Shown one piece after another: positions 34,846 through 43,992 of a stretch of 64,000 nt of DNA (position 1 is the stretch's first letter; the number at the start of each line of letters is the position of its first letter). The translations under genes were made by a program, and so were the position numbers. Origin of the DNA: Bryobacteraceae bacterium (GTDB taxonomy: Bacteria; Acidobacteriota; Terriglobia; Bryobacterales; Bryobacteraceae); NCBI GenBank assembly GCA_029975915.1, contig JARKOC010000049.1, positions 1 through 64,000 on the forward strand. Direction: 5' to 3'. The notes below the pieces were generated by a model. The model saw only the letters and a list, made by a program, of their open reading frames with translations, was not told the origin of the DNA and did not search any database.

Positions 34846-36045
34846 ATGATCAACATCTCAAGGAGAGAGTTCGCAGGCGGGATGGCGTTCGCCGCCGCGC
34901 AAGGGGCGGCAGACAAGCTGCGCGTGGGTGTCATCGGATGTGGCGGCAGGGGCGTGGGAGCGCACATCGCTACGTTGCAGAAGTTGAAGGAAACCGAGAA
35001 GGTCGAGGTGAACGCAGTCTGCGACGTCTTCGATAAGCGGGCGCAACAGGCTGCGCGTCTCACAGGTGGAAAGCCGTACCAGGACTACCGCCAGTTGCTC
35101 GCCAACAAGGATGTGGACGTGGTGGTGATCGCCACGCCTGATCATCTTCACGCCCAGATGGCCATCGACGCGGCCAGCGCGGGCAAGCACGTCTACGTCG
35201 AGAAGCCGATGACGCACACGGTGGAAGAGGCCCAGCGGGTCGTCGCCAAGATCAAGGAGACTGGCGTCAAGTTGCAAGTGGGCGTCCAGGGGATGTGCGA
35301 CGACTCGTATGAGACGGCCTATAAATACGTCAAAGCCGGCACGCTGGGCAAGGTCGTCATCGCGCAGATCGACTACTCGCGCAATTACCGCGACGACTAC
35401 TGGCTCAAGCCCGTCGATCCGGACATCAAGCCCGGCGTCAACTTCAATTGGGACCTGTTCTTGGGACCGGCTCCCAAACGCCCATTCAGCGCTGAACGTT
35501 ATTTCAACTGGATTCGCTATTTCGACTACTCGGGCGGTGTACCTGCCGGGCTCTTCGTCCACCGCGTGACTCGGCTGATCAAGGCCTTGGGATTAACGAT
35601 TCCCGAGTACGGATCGGCGCATGGAGGCAAGTTCGAGTTCACATCAAGCACGGCCGAAGTGCCCGACACGATTAACATCATGCTGGACTATCCGGGCGGC
35701 CCGACGGTGATGCTGATCTCGTCGCTCGCTAACGACACGCCCGTGCCGCACGTGCTGCGCGGCCACAAGGCGACGCTCGAATTCACCCGCACCGGCTTCA
35801 CCATCACGCCTCAGAAGCTGTTCGAAAAGGAGGTGAAAGAGGTCGTCCACGTCAAGACTGGCGGCGAGGACACAGAGTTGCACTGGCTGAATCTGATCAG
35901 GGCCATCCGCGTGGGCGAGCCGCTCAAGTGCGACGTGATGCTGGGCTACTACGGCGTTGTGGCGTGCCAGTTCGGCATTCTCTCCCAACAGCAACGCAAG
36001 TACATGAAGTGGGACAAGTCGCGGGAAAGGATTGTGCCGGCATGA
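34846..36045 (+). CDS. Tat-exported Gfo/Idh/MocA oxidoreductase
   Basis: A 399-residue NAD(P)-dependent sugar oxidoreductase. NISRREFAGGMAFAAA is a Tat signal. RVGVIGCGGRGVGAH (about residues 30-44) is the Rossmann loop, VVVIATPDHLHAQMA follows, and YVEKPMTHTVEEA has the catalytic-region Lys. Several members act as glycosidase-like oxidoreductases on glycosides. GGAGG 5 bases before ATG 34846 sets the start. The stop overlaps the next gene (ATGA), so the two proteins likely act on the same sugar or ester. Confidence 0.87.
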   Translation: MINISRREFAGGMAFAAAQGAADKLRVGVIGCGGRGVGAHIATLQKLKETEKVEVNAVCDVFDKRAQQAARLTGGKPYQDYRQLLANKDVDVVVIATPDHLHAQMAIDAASAGKHVYVEKPMTHTVEEAQRVVAKIKETGVKLQVGVQGMCDDSYETAYKYVKAGTLGKVVIAQIDYSRNYRDDYWLKPVDPDIKPGVNFNWDLFLGPAPKRPFSAERYFNWIRYFDYSGGVPAGLFVHRVTRLIKALGLTIPEYGSAHGGKFEFTSSTAEVPDTINIMLDYPGGPTVMLISSLANDTPVPHVLRGHKATLEFTRTGFTITPQKLFEKEVKEVVHVKTGGEDTELHWLNLIRAIRVGEPLKCDVMLGYYGVVACQFGILSQQQRKYMKWDKSRERIVPA

Positions 36046-36932
36046 TCCGGGACAAGCAAGGCTTAGGGCGGCGGGCGTTCATCGCTTCGGCCGCCGCGCC
36101 GGCCATAGGGCCGCTGCTGGCGCAATCCCAGAGTCCTTTCACGTTTCGTGAAGTGGGAGACGCCTCTTTAGAGATTGTCGAAGACGGCCGGCCGGCGTTG
36201 GTTTACAACCACGGGATGCTGCTCGGCGAGGGCGTGGATCCGAAGTACCGCCGGTCGTCCTATATTCATCCGCTGTATGCGCCTGACGGGACGGCGCTCA
36301 CTGACGATTTCCCGAAAGATCATCCGCACCACCGGGGCGTCTGCTGGAGTTGGCCCATCGTCAAGTTCGACGGGCAAACGCACGACGTTTGGGCGGTGAT
36401 CGGTATGCACCAGCGATTCGTCCGCTGGATCAAGCGCGGCGCCAGACAGAACGACGCCGTGCTGGCAGTTGAGAACGGCTGGTTCGTGGGTGAGCGAAAG
36501 GCCGTGACAGAGACGGTCGAGATCACAATTCACAGGACCAAGGCCGCGCGGAGGGAAATGGTCATCGGCTTGTCGTTCGAGGCGGTGGATGCGCCAGTGG
36601 AGATTTGCGGCCGTGAGGTGAAGGGCTATGGCGGATTCGGCGTACGTTTCGCGCCACGGACCGGGACGGTGATCCGGTCCGACAAGGGCGTCGAGCCGAA
36701 AGACTCCGATATGGTTCCGCATCCGTGGGCCGAGTTGGAAGCTGAGTTTGGCGGACGCCGCGCCGGGTTGCGCGTCGAGGACACCGAAGTCAATCCTAAA
36801 TACCCGAACGGCTGGTGCCTGCGGCACTACGGGTATGTGGCGGTAAACTATCCGGGGCTTGAGCCGGTGACACTTACACCCGGCAAGCCATTGAGGTTGA
36901 CCTACCGGATGACGGCGTATTCGGTTCCATAA
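36042..36932 (+). CDS. Tat-exported PmoA/DUF6807-like protein
   Basis: A 296-residue protein annotated in relatives as PmoA family. GRRAFIASAAAPA at the N terminus is a Tat signal. The domain holds the conserved YIHPLYAPDG, DDFPKDHPHHRGV with His-rich loop and WVGERK-like (here WFVGERKAV) stretches. Such proteins in Planctomycetes and Acidobacteriota lie beside Gfo/Idh/MocA dehydrogenases and glycan genes; the name reflects similarity, not methane oxidation. The His cluster suggests a metal or sugar site (inference). ATG 36042 overlaps the previous stop. Confidence 0.75.
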   Translation: MIRDKQGLGRRAFIASAAAPAIGPLLAQSQSPFTFREVGDASLEIVEDGRPALVYNHGMLLGEGVDPKYRRSSYIHPLYAPDGTALTDDFPKDHPHHRGVCWSWPIVKFDGQTHDVWAVIGMHQRFVRWIKRGARQNDAVLAVENGWFVGERKAVTETVEITIHRTKAARREMVIGLSFEAVDAPVEICGREVKGYGGFGVRFAPRTGTVIRSDKGVEPKDSDMVPHPWAELEAEFGGRRAGLRVEDTEVNPKYPNGWCLRHYGYVAVNYPGLEPVTLTPGKPLRLTYRMTAYSVP

Positions 36933-36942
36933 AAGAGGCGGT

Positions 36943-39291
36943 TCAGAACCTCCATTCCAGGCCGATGTTCGGAAACAGCCCCAACTGGTCACCCACCTGA
37001 ATTGTGTTGGAGCGCCGGTTCCAGGTGTAGCCGGCTACATTGGTGCGGTTCAGAAGATTCTGCGCGCCAATGAAGACGAGCAGTTTCCTGTCTCGAATGG
37101 TGAACGTCCGGTCTGCGCGGACATCGAGCCGGATGTAGTCCGGCAGCCGCTCGGCATTGACACGCGACAGGTCGAAGATGGCGCGCCGCTGGGCCGTGGA
37201 CATAGGCAGATCGAATGGAGTGTACGGCCGGCCGGCAAGGTAAGACGCCCGCATGGAGAACTCCCACTTCGCGTTCAAGCGGTAGCCGCCTGTCAAGTTG
37301 GCGATTCGGGGGTAATCGAACGAACCGGGGCGCCGGATGCCGTCCAGTCCAGCGTGCCTGCCCTTGGCCAGCGCGAAGTTGGCCTGTCCATACCATTTGG
37401 TGGTGAACCGCTTCTCAATCAGCAGTTCGAGACCGTCCACCCGGCCGCGGCCCGCACTGGTGAGAGGAAAGAGGATATCCCGAACGTTGAATGTATCTCC
37501 GATGTTGATGAGCGACAGCGAGGGGAACTGGAGCGAGACCGGATAATCTTTGTAGTTCTTGCGATAGGCCTCGACGGTGATGCGCAGGCTGGAATTGGGC
37601 GTAATGGCGAAGCCGGTGACGTAATGGTCGGCGCGCTGGGGGACGAGGCCGCGGTTGACGTCGAAGGCGGATAGGAAGAGGAGGAAGGGCTGCTGGTAGT
37701 AACTGCCGTAGCTGGCACGCCACGAAAGACGATCAGTCAGGCGGAAACTGAGCCCTCCGCGCGGGCTGAAACGGGTCTGGCCAATGTAGTTGAAGTTGTC
37801 CAAACGGGCGCCCCAAGTGACGTTGAGGCGGGAACCGAGGTTGCGGGTGGATTGCAAGTAGCCGCCCGTCTGGTTAGCCGTGAAGTTGCGGCGGAGGATG
37901 AAGGGGTTCACGCCGGGCGTGGTTGCGTAAGGAGAGTCGTTGCCGAACGGTGAGGCCGTGTCGTAGTTGACTTGGAAAACCTTGAAACTCCCGCCGGCCT
38001 GGGCCTTACCCAGCACAGAAGTGTAGGTTGTCAGGTCGTACTTGAGCGTGGTTTCACCTTCGCGGGAATCCTCGCGGAAGACCACTGGGCCGGCTGCGAT
38101 GATGTCGTCCACGTTCGCGCCGGCAGGCGGGAGTCCGTTGCGCACCAGGTCCTTGACGGTGGAACCAATTCGGGCTTCGGAATGTGTCAGACCCAGGATG
38201 CCCACACCGCTGGCGCCGAACAGCCGCTGCCAGTTGAATCCAGTCGCCGAGCGCCATCCTTCGTAACGGATGTCGAAGTTGTCTACCTCTTCCAGTTCCT
38301 TCTTCCCTTCGGTGAGGCCGAGCCGGATTCGATCGACTCCAGAGACATTCACCGCCCAGATGCGGTCGCGGGGAGACAGATCGTAGAGCGCCTTGGCATT
38401 GAAGGAGTATGCGACAGGGACGCCGCCAAAGCCCAGATCGTCGGTGAAGAAGTCCAGAAAACTCCGCCTTGCCGAAACGATCCACGAGCCTCTTTCCTTC
38501 CGGATGGGTCCCTCGAGGATGCCGCCCGCTCCGGCGAAACCGAGCGTGGCCCGTCCGCGGAATTGCTCCCGGTCGCCTTCGCGTTGCGTGACCTGAAGAA
38601 CACCCGAGGTCCGGTTGATGTAAGGCGCCGGGTAGCCGCCAGTCAGGAAGGTGACGTCCTGAAGCAATTGCGTGTCGAGCAGGCTGACTGTGCCGCCTGC
38701 CGAGGCGAAATTGGCGAAGGCGTTGATGTTCGGAATTTCGATGTTGTCGACGATGTAGAGGTTTTCGAGCGGACTGCCGCCGCGGACGATAATGTCATTC
38801 CGGAAATCCTGCGTGCCGATCGCGACACCTGGAAGAGTCTGAACGTAGCGTGAGACGTCCTGAAGCGCCGCGGCACTTTTGAAAATGATGCCCGGATCAA
38901 CCAGATAGCCGGAGTTTTTTACTTCCTCAGGGGCCACATAGACAGACTCGGAGACAGTAATGGACTGCTGCAAGGCTTCCAGCGTGGGCACCACGATCTC
39001 CACGCTAGCCTCCAGACCCGCACGGACAACGACATCGGCCGCCATCGCAGACTCTCGGCCCGGAATTGTCAACTCAACCCTGTACTCGCCTGCACGGACT
39101 CCGTCGAAGCGGAAAATGCCCTTGTCGTCCGTGAACGCGCAGCGTTCACGGCCAGCCAGGCAAGCCTTGACAATCTCATTGGGTGGCACGCCGCGGACGA
39201 CGCCGGCGATTGAACCTGTTCCGGAGGTATCCTGCGCCAAAACGGCGCCTGCGAGTAAACACACGGATAGAGCTGATACGTGAAGTCGCAT
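36943..39291 (-). CDS. TonB-dependent receptor with carboxypeptidase-regulatory-like domain
   Basis: A 782-residue outer-membrane protein. A signal peptide (RLHVSALSVCLLAGAVLAQ) precedes a beta-sandwich regulatory domain (about 25-105, SIAGVVRG, DDKGIFRFDGV, GEYRVELTIPG). A plug follows at about 125-240 (DIIVRGGSPLENLYIVDNIEI), then a 22-strand-style barrel that ends in the aromatic residue Phe782 (GLEWRF). It imports a large substrate, probably a glycan or siderophore, with TonB energy. It faces the sugar gene pair next to it and lies beside glycosidases, so glycan import is favoured. Confidence 0.87.
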   Translation of the reverse strand: MRLHVSALSVCLLAGAVLAQDTSGTGSIAGVVRGVPPNEIVKACLAGRERCAFTDDKGIFRFDGVRAGEYRVELTIPGRESAMAADVVVRAGLEASVEIVVPTLEALQQSITVSESVYVAPEEVKNSGYLVDPGIIFKSAAALQDVSRYVQTLPGVAIGTQDFRNDIIVRGGSPLENLYIVDNIEIPNINAFANFASAGGTVSLLDTQLLQDVTFLTGGYPAPYINRTSGVLQVTQREGDREQFRGRATLGFAGAGGILEGPIRKERGSWIVSARRSFLDFFTDDLGFGGVPVAYSFNAKALYDLSPRDRIWAVNVSGVDRIRLGLTEGKKELEEVDNFDIRYEGWRSATGFNWQRLFGASGVGILGLTHSEARIGSTVKDLVRNGLPPAGANVDDIIAAGPVVFREDSREGETTLKYDLTTYTSVLGKAQAGGSFKVFQVNYDTASPFGNDSPYATTPGVNPFILRRNFTANQTGGYLQSTRNLGSRLNVTWGARLDNFNYIGQTRFSPRGGLSFRLTDRLSWRASYGSYYQQPFLLFLSAFDVNRGLVPQRADHYVTGFAITPNSSLRITVEAYRKNYKDYPVSLQFPSLSLINIGDTFNVRDILFPLTSAGRGRVDGLELLIEKRFTTKWYGQANFALAKGRHAGLDGIRRPGSFDYPRIANLTGGYRLNAKWEFSMRASYLAGRPYTPFDLPMSTAQRRAIFDLSRVNAERLPDYIRLDVRADRTFTIRDRKLLVFIGAQNLLNRTNVAGYTWNRRSNTIQVGDQLGLFPNIGLEWRF

Positions 39292-39488
39292 AGAAAGAAA
39301 AGACCGCCCTCATTGAAGATGCAGTTCAAGCGGCCAGGAGTTCAAGAAAATGGCCCCACCGCTGGTGGCTGAGTCACCGCCGAGCGATCCCCTGGATACC
39401 AATTCCCGCTGCCCCGCGAGTAGACTGCTAACTGGTGTCCCTCGCCAGCCCAGACTTGTGGCCGGCGGTGGCCGCCTAGGAATATGAC

Positions 39489-40895
39489 ATGAGACCACTA
39501 CGAATCATCGCGGCGTTCCTGGCCACCGCAACTCTGGCGCCTCTGCTGGCGCAATCGCCAGTGATCGTGCGGCCGAAAGAGATCGATGATGTCTTGACCA
39601 ATCCGGGCATCGGCTTCATGACGTTCCAGCGGTTCAACGGCGACGCTCTGAACGAAGGAGTCCGCTGGACCGAAGGATTCCCCATCGCCTACCAGGAGTT
39701 CAAGGGCAGTCTGAAGAACAAGGACCACCCCGACACATCCATCGCCTACTTCCGCATTTACTGGCGCTACATCGAACCCGAGCGCGGCAAATACGCCTGG
39801 GACCAGTTCGACAACGCTCTCAAAACCGCGCACGCCCGCGGCCAAACGCTCATGATCCGAATTGCCCCCTATGGCAGTTCGGGCACACCGAAAGACGACG
39901 TGCCGGACTGGTACCGCCAGATGATGGGCGACGAAACTGGCAAACTCCCAGTTCAGAAGTGGCGGACCGACCCGGAGGACCCGCGCTACGCCAAGGCCTT
40001 TGGCGACATGATCCGGGCTTTTGGCAAGCGATACGACGGCCATCCAGACCTGGAAAGCGTTGACCTGTCGATTGTCGGGGCATGGGGCGAGGGCGAGGGA
40101 TCGGAACGGTTGACACAGGGCACGCGTGAAGCGCTGGTGGACGCCTACCTGGAATCATTCGAGCAGACGCCCTTGGTCATGCTGCTCACTGACCGGAAGA
40201 CGAACATGTACGGCCTGTCGAGGAAACCGGTCGGCTGGCGGGTGGATTGCCTTGGCGACATGGGCGGTTTCAACCCGAACTGGAACCACATGCTCGACTA
40301 CTACCCGCAAGGCATCATCAACTTCGGCATGGAAGATGCCTGGAAACGGGCGCCGGTGAGCCTGGAAGTCTGCTGGGTGATGCAGACATGGAAGGACAAG
40401 GGCTGGGATGTGGACTACATCATCGACCAGTCGCTCAAGTGGCACATTTCGTCGTTCAACGCCAAATCGTCGCCGGTGCCAATCGAATGGACGCCGAACG
40501 TGAACCGCTGGCTGAACCGGATGGGCTACCGGTTCGTGTTGCGCAAGTTCACTTATCCGGATGCGGTGAAGCCGCAAGGCAAGCTGGAGTTCACGTCGTG
40601 GTGGGAGAACAAAGGCGTGGCGCCATGCTACAGGAACTACCCGCTGGCGGTCCGTTTGAAGGGTGCGTCGCGCACCGAGGTTTTCGTGACCGGCGCCGAT
40701 ATCCGTAAATGGCTGCCCGGCGACGCGCTCTACGACGGCTCTGCCTATGTCCCGGCCGATATGCCGGCGGGCGAATACGAGATCGCCGTGGCGCTGCTTG
40801 ATCCGCAGACGCGCCAGCCGAAGGTGAAGCTTGCTATCGCCGGCCGTGATGCCGATGGCTGGTATCCACTTGGCATGGTCAAGGTGATTCAATAG
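39489..40895 (+). CDS. Exported DUF4832 glycosidase-like protein
   Basis: A 468-residue protein with a signal peptide (RPLRIIAAFLATATLAPLLAQ). The TIM-barrel part has YFRIYWRYIEPERGKYAWDQ and VDLSIVGAWGEGEG, where the paired Glu are candidate catalytic acids of a GH42-like clan A hydrolase. The C-terminal 120 residues fit DUF4832 (beta sandwich). No CAZy family is assigned. The 197-base region upstream, shared with the divergent receptor gene, has no clear -10/-35. It lies 63 bases ahead of the rhamnosidase-like gene and probably acts on the same glycan. Confidence 0.7.
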   Translation: MRPLRIIAAFLATATLAPLLAQSPVIVRPKEIDDVLTNPGIGFMTFQRFNGDALNEGVRWTEGFPIAYQEFKGSLKNKDHPDTSIAYFRIYWRYIEPERGKYAWDQFDNALKTAHARGQTLMIRIAPYGSSGTPKDDVPDWYRQMMGDETGKLPVQKWRTDPEDPRYAKAFGDMIRAFGKRYDGHPDLESVDLSIVGAWGEGEGSERLTQGTREALVDAYLESFEQTPLVMLLTDRKTNMYGLSRKPVGWRVDCLGDMGGFNPNWNHMLDYYPQGIINFGMEDAWKRAPVSLEVCWVMQTWKDKGWDVDYIIDQSLKWHISSFNAKSSPVPIEWTPNVNRWLNRMGYRFVLRKFTYPDAVKPQGKLEFTSWWENKGVAPCYRNYPLAVRLKGASRTEVFVTGADIRKWLPGDALYDGSAYVPADMPAGEYEIAVALLDPQTRQPKVKLAIAGRDADGWYPLGMVKVIQ

Positions 40896-40958
40896 ACGGG
40901 GACGGCTTGGCCTGCGTGGACTTGCCGGTTGCAAATCGAGCTGACAGGAGTCGCAAAA

Positions 40959-43547
40959 ATGGTTCGTTTGGCCGCTGGGCTGACATTCCTGGCATTGTTT
41001 CCAGCAGTGGCGGGTGAATGGATCTGGACAGGCGAGCAGCCGCCAAACCCGGCGAACCGCTTCACTTACTTCAGAAAGGTGGTAAACCTAGCCTCCGGCC
41101 CCAAGGATGCGACTCTCTACCTGGCCGCCGATAGCAATGCGAAGGTCTGGATCAACGGCCATGTCGTCAGGCGCAAGGTCACGCGCTACCACGAGGAGCG
41201 GATCACGGCCGAGGTGATCGAGGCTGGACCGTATCTGAAGACCGGCCAGAATGTAGTCGTCGTGCTGCACCACAACTGGGGTCCGATCATCACCTTTCAA
41301 CGCTCGGCGAACAGGCACGCCGGCCTCTACGTGGAAAGTCCGTGGGTGACGAGCGATTCTACCTGGCGTTGGATCACCGCGCCGGGCTACTTGGCCCATT
41401 CGCGCCAGGTGGTCGGGTTGAACACCCATGCGCGTATTCGCTATCCCGTTGTCGCTGACGGCCGGGATCTCCTGCCGGAGACGGTTCATGCGCCCGGTTT
41501 CGACGATTCAGCCTGGAAACCGGCCGTGGTTATGACAGACGGGCCGTGGCCGGCGAAGCCCGCGCCAGTCGAAACGGAAGGACAAAGAGAGTATCCTGTG
41601 AGACCCGAGTCGGTGCTCGCCGCCGGATCAGTCGGCCGGCCTGAACCTGATTTGAAAGACCCGTTTTCGATGGCCGCAGGAATTCGTTCGGCGGTTTACC
41701 GGCCAGACAGCGCGGCCACCGCGGCAGCTTCGGCGTTGATGTCGGACAAGCCTGTGGTGATTGATGGCGGGGCGGGCCAGTGGCGTTACATCACCTTCGA
41801 TTTTCACCGTCCGGTGCACGGCTACCCGTTCATCGACATTGAGAGTTCCCTGCCCGGCGCGGTCATCGATTTTGGCTATGGCGAGATTGCGCGGTCGCTC
41901 TACTCAGGCGCCGCGCATGTCAAGGAGAACGGCTGGATCGATACGGAGGGCATTGTGGGGAAGGGGTACGGCGACCGGTTGATCACGCGAGCTGGCAAGC
42001 AGCGGGTCGAGTTGCCGGACGAGCGCACGGCGCGCTGGCTGGCGGTTCAGGTGTATTTCCCGGCCAGTGGACGGGTGGTTTTCAACGATGTAGGACTGAT
42101 CAAATCACAGTACCCCGCGCCGGTGGCAGGCGGTTTCGAATGCGGCAATGAACGCATCGCCCAAATCGTGAAACTTGGATTGATTCACGCCGAGGTGACG
42201 ATGAGCGACGGCTATGTCGACACCACTGGGCGTGAAGACGGCCAGTGGATCGAAGACTCGCGCGTGCGGGCGTTGATCGCCAGCCGGTGGTTCGGCGACT
42301 GGAGACTGCGCCGGACCATGCTCCGTCACTATGTCGAAAGCGAAGGCCCGAAGGGCGGTTTTCATTCCTTTCCGCCGTCGAACTTCCCTGCCTTTCCGGC
42401 CAACTATGACTGGGCCGTTCAGTGGGTGGCGATGCTCTACGACGACTACTATTGGACCGGCTCGACCGAACTCATCGAACGCTACTGGGGCGCGCTGGAG
42501 CGATTCTGGACCGATGCGCTCGCCCGCGTGGGAGAGGATGGCATCTGGCGGACTCCTCGCGTCTTTGCGGATATCCGCGTCGGTGAGCGGGTCCGGGGCG
42601 CGCAACAATCCAGCGGCATCGTCACGCCTTTCATGATCGACCGGCTCCGCTGGTCGGCCGAAATGGCGCGGGCGGCCGGCAAAGCGGAACAGGCATCCAG
42701 TTGGGAAACAATGGCCGCAAAGATGGCGCAAGCCTTCCGGCAGCATCATGTAGTGCAGGCCTCAGGGGGGCGTCCGGCGCTGGTGGGCGACCGGTATGAT
42801 TCCAGCAATCCGGCAATGGAAAGAGGCTATAGCCAAGCCGGCCAAGCCATGGCGATTCTCGCTGGTTTACTGAGTCGTGAGCAGGCGCGCGCAGCGCTGG
42901 ATTACGCCTATCCCGCGCCCGATGGGTCGCCGCCGGCGGGCTTGATCCGGTGGAACAACCCAACATTCGCCTACCGCTCATTGCGCAGCCTTTCCATGAA
43001 TGGTTTGACCAAGCGGGCCGTCGCGCACTTGCTTGAACGCTACGCGCCATATCTGCCCGGCCACCCGCGCAATCCAACCCCCGCCGCACTCCAGGGCCCG
43101 TACGGCGGACCGTTGCCGGAGTACTGGGTGAGCCGGGATGATCTCGGCTTAAAGGACGGCGAGATCAACACGGCTCAACCGGGCGACGAGACCGGCTCGC
43201 ACGGCTGGGGCGCGGTACCGCTGCTGTGGCTCCATGACTCTTTGCTTGGCGTCGACATCGCCGAGCCGGGCGGCGCAAAGCTGAAAATTGCTCCCGACGA
43301 TGGCGGGCTGCCGTTTGTGAGTGGACACACGGTGACGCCGAAGGGGCCGGTCTGGGTGAACTGGGAACCGCTGAGAGTCAGGCTCGAAGTCAGTGTCCCG
43401 CCGGGTGTGAGCGCGATCGTAGAGTTGCCCGAAGCAATGAGAGGGAGACCGGTAACCTGCTCACGCCAGGAAGCGAAGCCTGCCACGGAGGGCGCGTTCA
43501 CGTTCCGGTTAACGGATCCCGGCGTGTATGTTTTCACTCTCCGGTGA
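40959..43547 (+). CDS. Exported alpha-L-rhamnosidase-like (GH78-type) enzyme
   Basis: An 862-residue protein. Signal peptide VRLAAGLTFLALFPAVAG. The N-terminal beta-sandwich domains hold AKVWINGHVV and lead into an (alpha/alpha)6 barrel with DGYVDTTGREDGQWIEDSR (cited in pieces), where the Asp/Glu pair matches the GH78 acid region. ETGSHGWGA near the C terminus is the usual end motif. It would release rhamnose from plant or bacterial glycans. GGAG 8 bases before ATG 40959 defines the start. It is the last gene before the RNA pair. Confidence 0.78.
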   Translation: MVRLAAGLTFLALFPAVAGEWIWTGEQPPNPANRFTYFRKVVNLASGPKDATLYLAADSNAKVWINGHVVRRKVTRYHEERITAEVIEAGPYLKTGQNVVVVLHHNWGPIITFQRSANRHAGLYVESPWVTSDSTWRWITAPGYLAHSRQVVGLNTHARIRYPVVADGRDLLPETVHAPGFDDSAWKPAVVMTDGPWPAKPAPVETEGQREYPVRPESVLAAGSVGRPEPDLKDPFSMAAGIRSAVYRPDSAATAAASALMSDKPVVIDGGAGQWRYITFDFHRPVHGYPFIDIESSLPGAVIDFGYGEIARSLYSGAAHVKENGWIDTEGIVGKGYGDRLITRAGKQRVELPDERTARWLAVQVYFPASGRVVFNDVGLIKSQYPAPVAGGFECGNERIAQIVKLGLIHAEVTMSDGYVDTTGREDGQWIEDSRVRALIASRWFGDWRLRRTMLRHYVESEGPKGGFHSFPPSNFPAFPANYDWAVQWVAMLYDDYYWTGSTELIERYWGALERFWTDALARVGEDGIWRTPRVFADIRVGERVRGAQQSSGIVTPFMIDRLRWSAEMARAAGKAEQASSWETMAAKMAQAFRQHHVVQASGGRPALVGDRYDSSNPAMERGYSQAGQAMAILAGLLSREQARAALDYAYPAPDGSPPAGLIRWNNPTFAYRSLRSLSMNGLTKRAVAHLLERYAPYLPGHPRNPTPAALQGPYGGPLPEYWVSRDDLGLKDGEINTAQPGDETGSHGWGAVPLLWLHDSLLGVDIAEPGGAKLKIAPDDGGLPFVSGHTVTPKGPVWVNWEPLRVRLEVSVPPGVSAIVELPEAMRGRPVTCSRQEAKPATEGAFTFRLTDPGVYVFTLR

Positions 43548-43596
43548 GGCTATCAAGACAGGACTAAAAGGTTAAGAAACTATTACAATAAATTAG

Positions 43597-43626
43597 TTGC
43601 GGACATTCGGACCTGCAAGACATAAT
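43597..43626 (+). promoter_or_regulatory. Promoter of RNA copy 1
   Basis: TTGCGG (-35) and CATAAT (-10) are 18 bases apart. The same arrangement, with TTGCAG and CATAAT, precedes copy 2. The bases between also match well (ACATTCGG against ACAATCGG). Conservation limited to promoter, RNA and hairpins supports this as functional. Confidence 0.6.
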
Positions 43627-43632
43627 GAGAGC

Positions 43633-43744
43633 AACTCAATAAGTCGTCATCGACTTCATGCATCCCAGTGAGGAAACCCAGATCCTCACATAGCCCCTCT
43701 GACAGAGGCCCTGAGACCCCAAAACCTCAGGGCCTCACCCTTTT
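43633..43744 (+). ncRNA. Structured small RNA, copy 1 of a tandem pair
   Basis: An approximately 112-base noncoding RNA is inferred from 7 bases after the -10 to a short T-run. Stem P1 is AAGTCG/CGACTT with loop TCAT. Stem P2 is GTGAGGA/TCCTCAC around AACCCAGA. A small hairpin CCTCT-GAC-AGAGG follows, then a terminal hairpin GGCCCTGAG/CTCAGGGCC around ACCCCAAAAC (10 bases), TCACCCTTTT. Unpaired C-rich segments (GCATCCCA, ACCCAG, ACCCCAAAA) could bind G-rich Shine-Dalgarno sites, as C-rich loops do in some small RNAs (inference). The small hairpin and the terminal one share two G's. No open frame fits. Confidence 0.68.
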
Positions 43745-43798
43745 GGAGAACCTTTTCCGCCCTTAGTACTAATTTGCGGCGGGAGACGAGATTTCGTA

Positions 43799-43828
43799 TT
43801 GCAGACAATCGGCTCTGTAAGGCATAAT
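43799..43828 (+). promoter_or_regulatory. Promoter of RNA copy 2
   Basis: TTGCAG (-35) and CATAAT (-10) with an 18-base spacer, matching the layout before copy 1. A start 7 bases later, at AAC, would match copy 1. Confidence 0.6.
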
Positions 43829-43834
43829 GTTCCC

Positions 43835-43947
43835 AACTAGCAAGTCATTCTATTGACTTCATGCATCCCAGCGAAGGGACCCAGCCCTTCGCATTGCCCC
43901 TCTGACAGAGGCCCTGAGACCCCAAAACCTCAGGGCCTCACCTCTTT
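43835..43947 (+). ncRNA. Structured small RNA, copy 2 of a tandem pair
   Basis: The second copy starts 202 bases after the first. P1 is AAGTCA/TGACTT with loop TTCTAT, and P2 is GCGAAGGG/CCCTTCGC with loop ACCCAG. Against copy 1 the stems change in both arms while pairing holds (CG to AT in P1; GTGAGG/CCTCAC to GCGAAGGG/CCCTTCGC in P2), and the loop ACCCAG and the line GACTTCATGCATCCCAG are unchanged. The small hairpin and terminal hairpin are identical in sequence. A further 6-base hairpin (ACCTCT-TTG-AGAGGT) follows at 43940. This is strong evidence for selection on structure. Confidence 0.7.
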
Positions 43948-43992
43948 GAGAGGTCAGTGCCGCCGGTCCCTGGCAGATGATAGGATTTGGAC

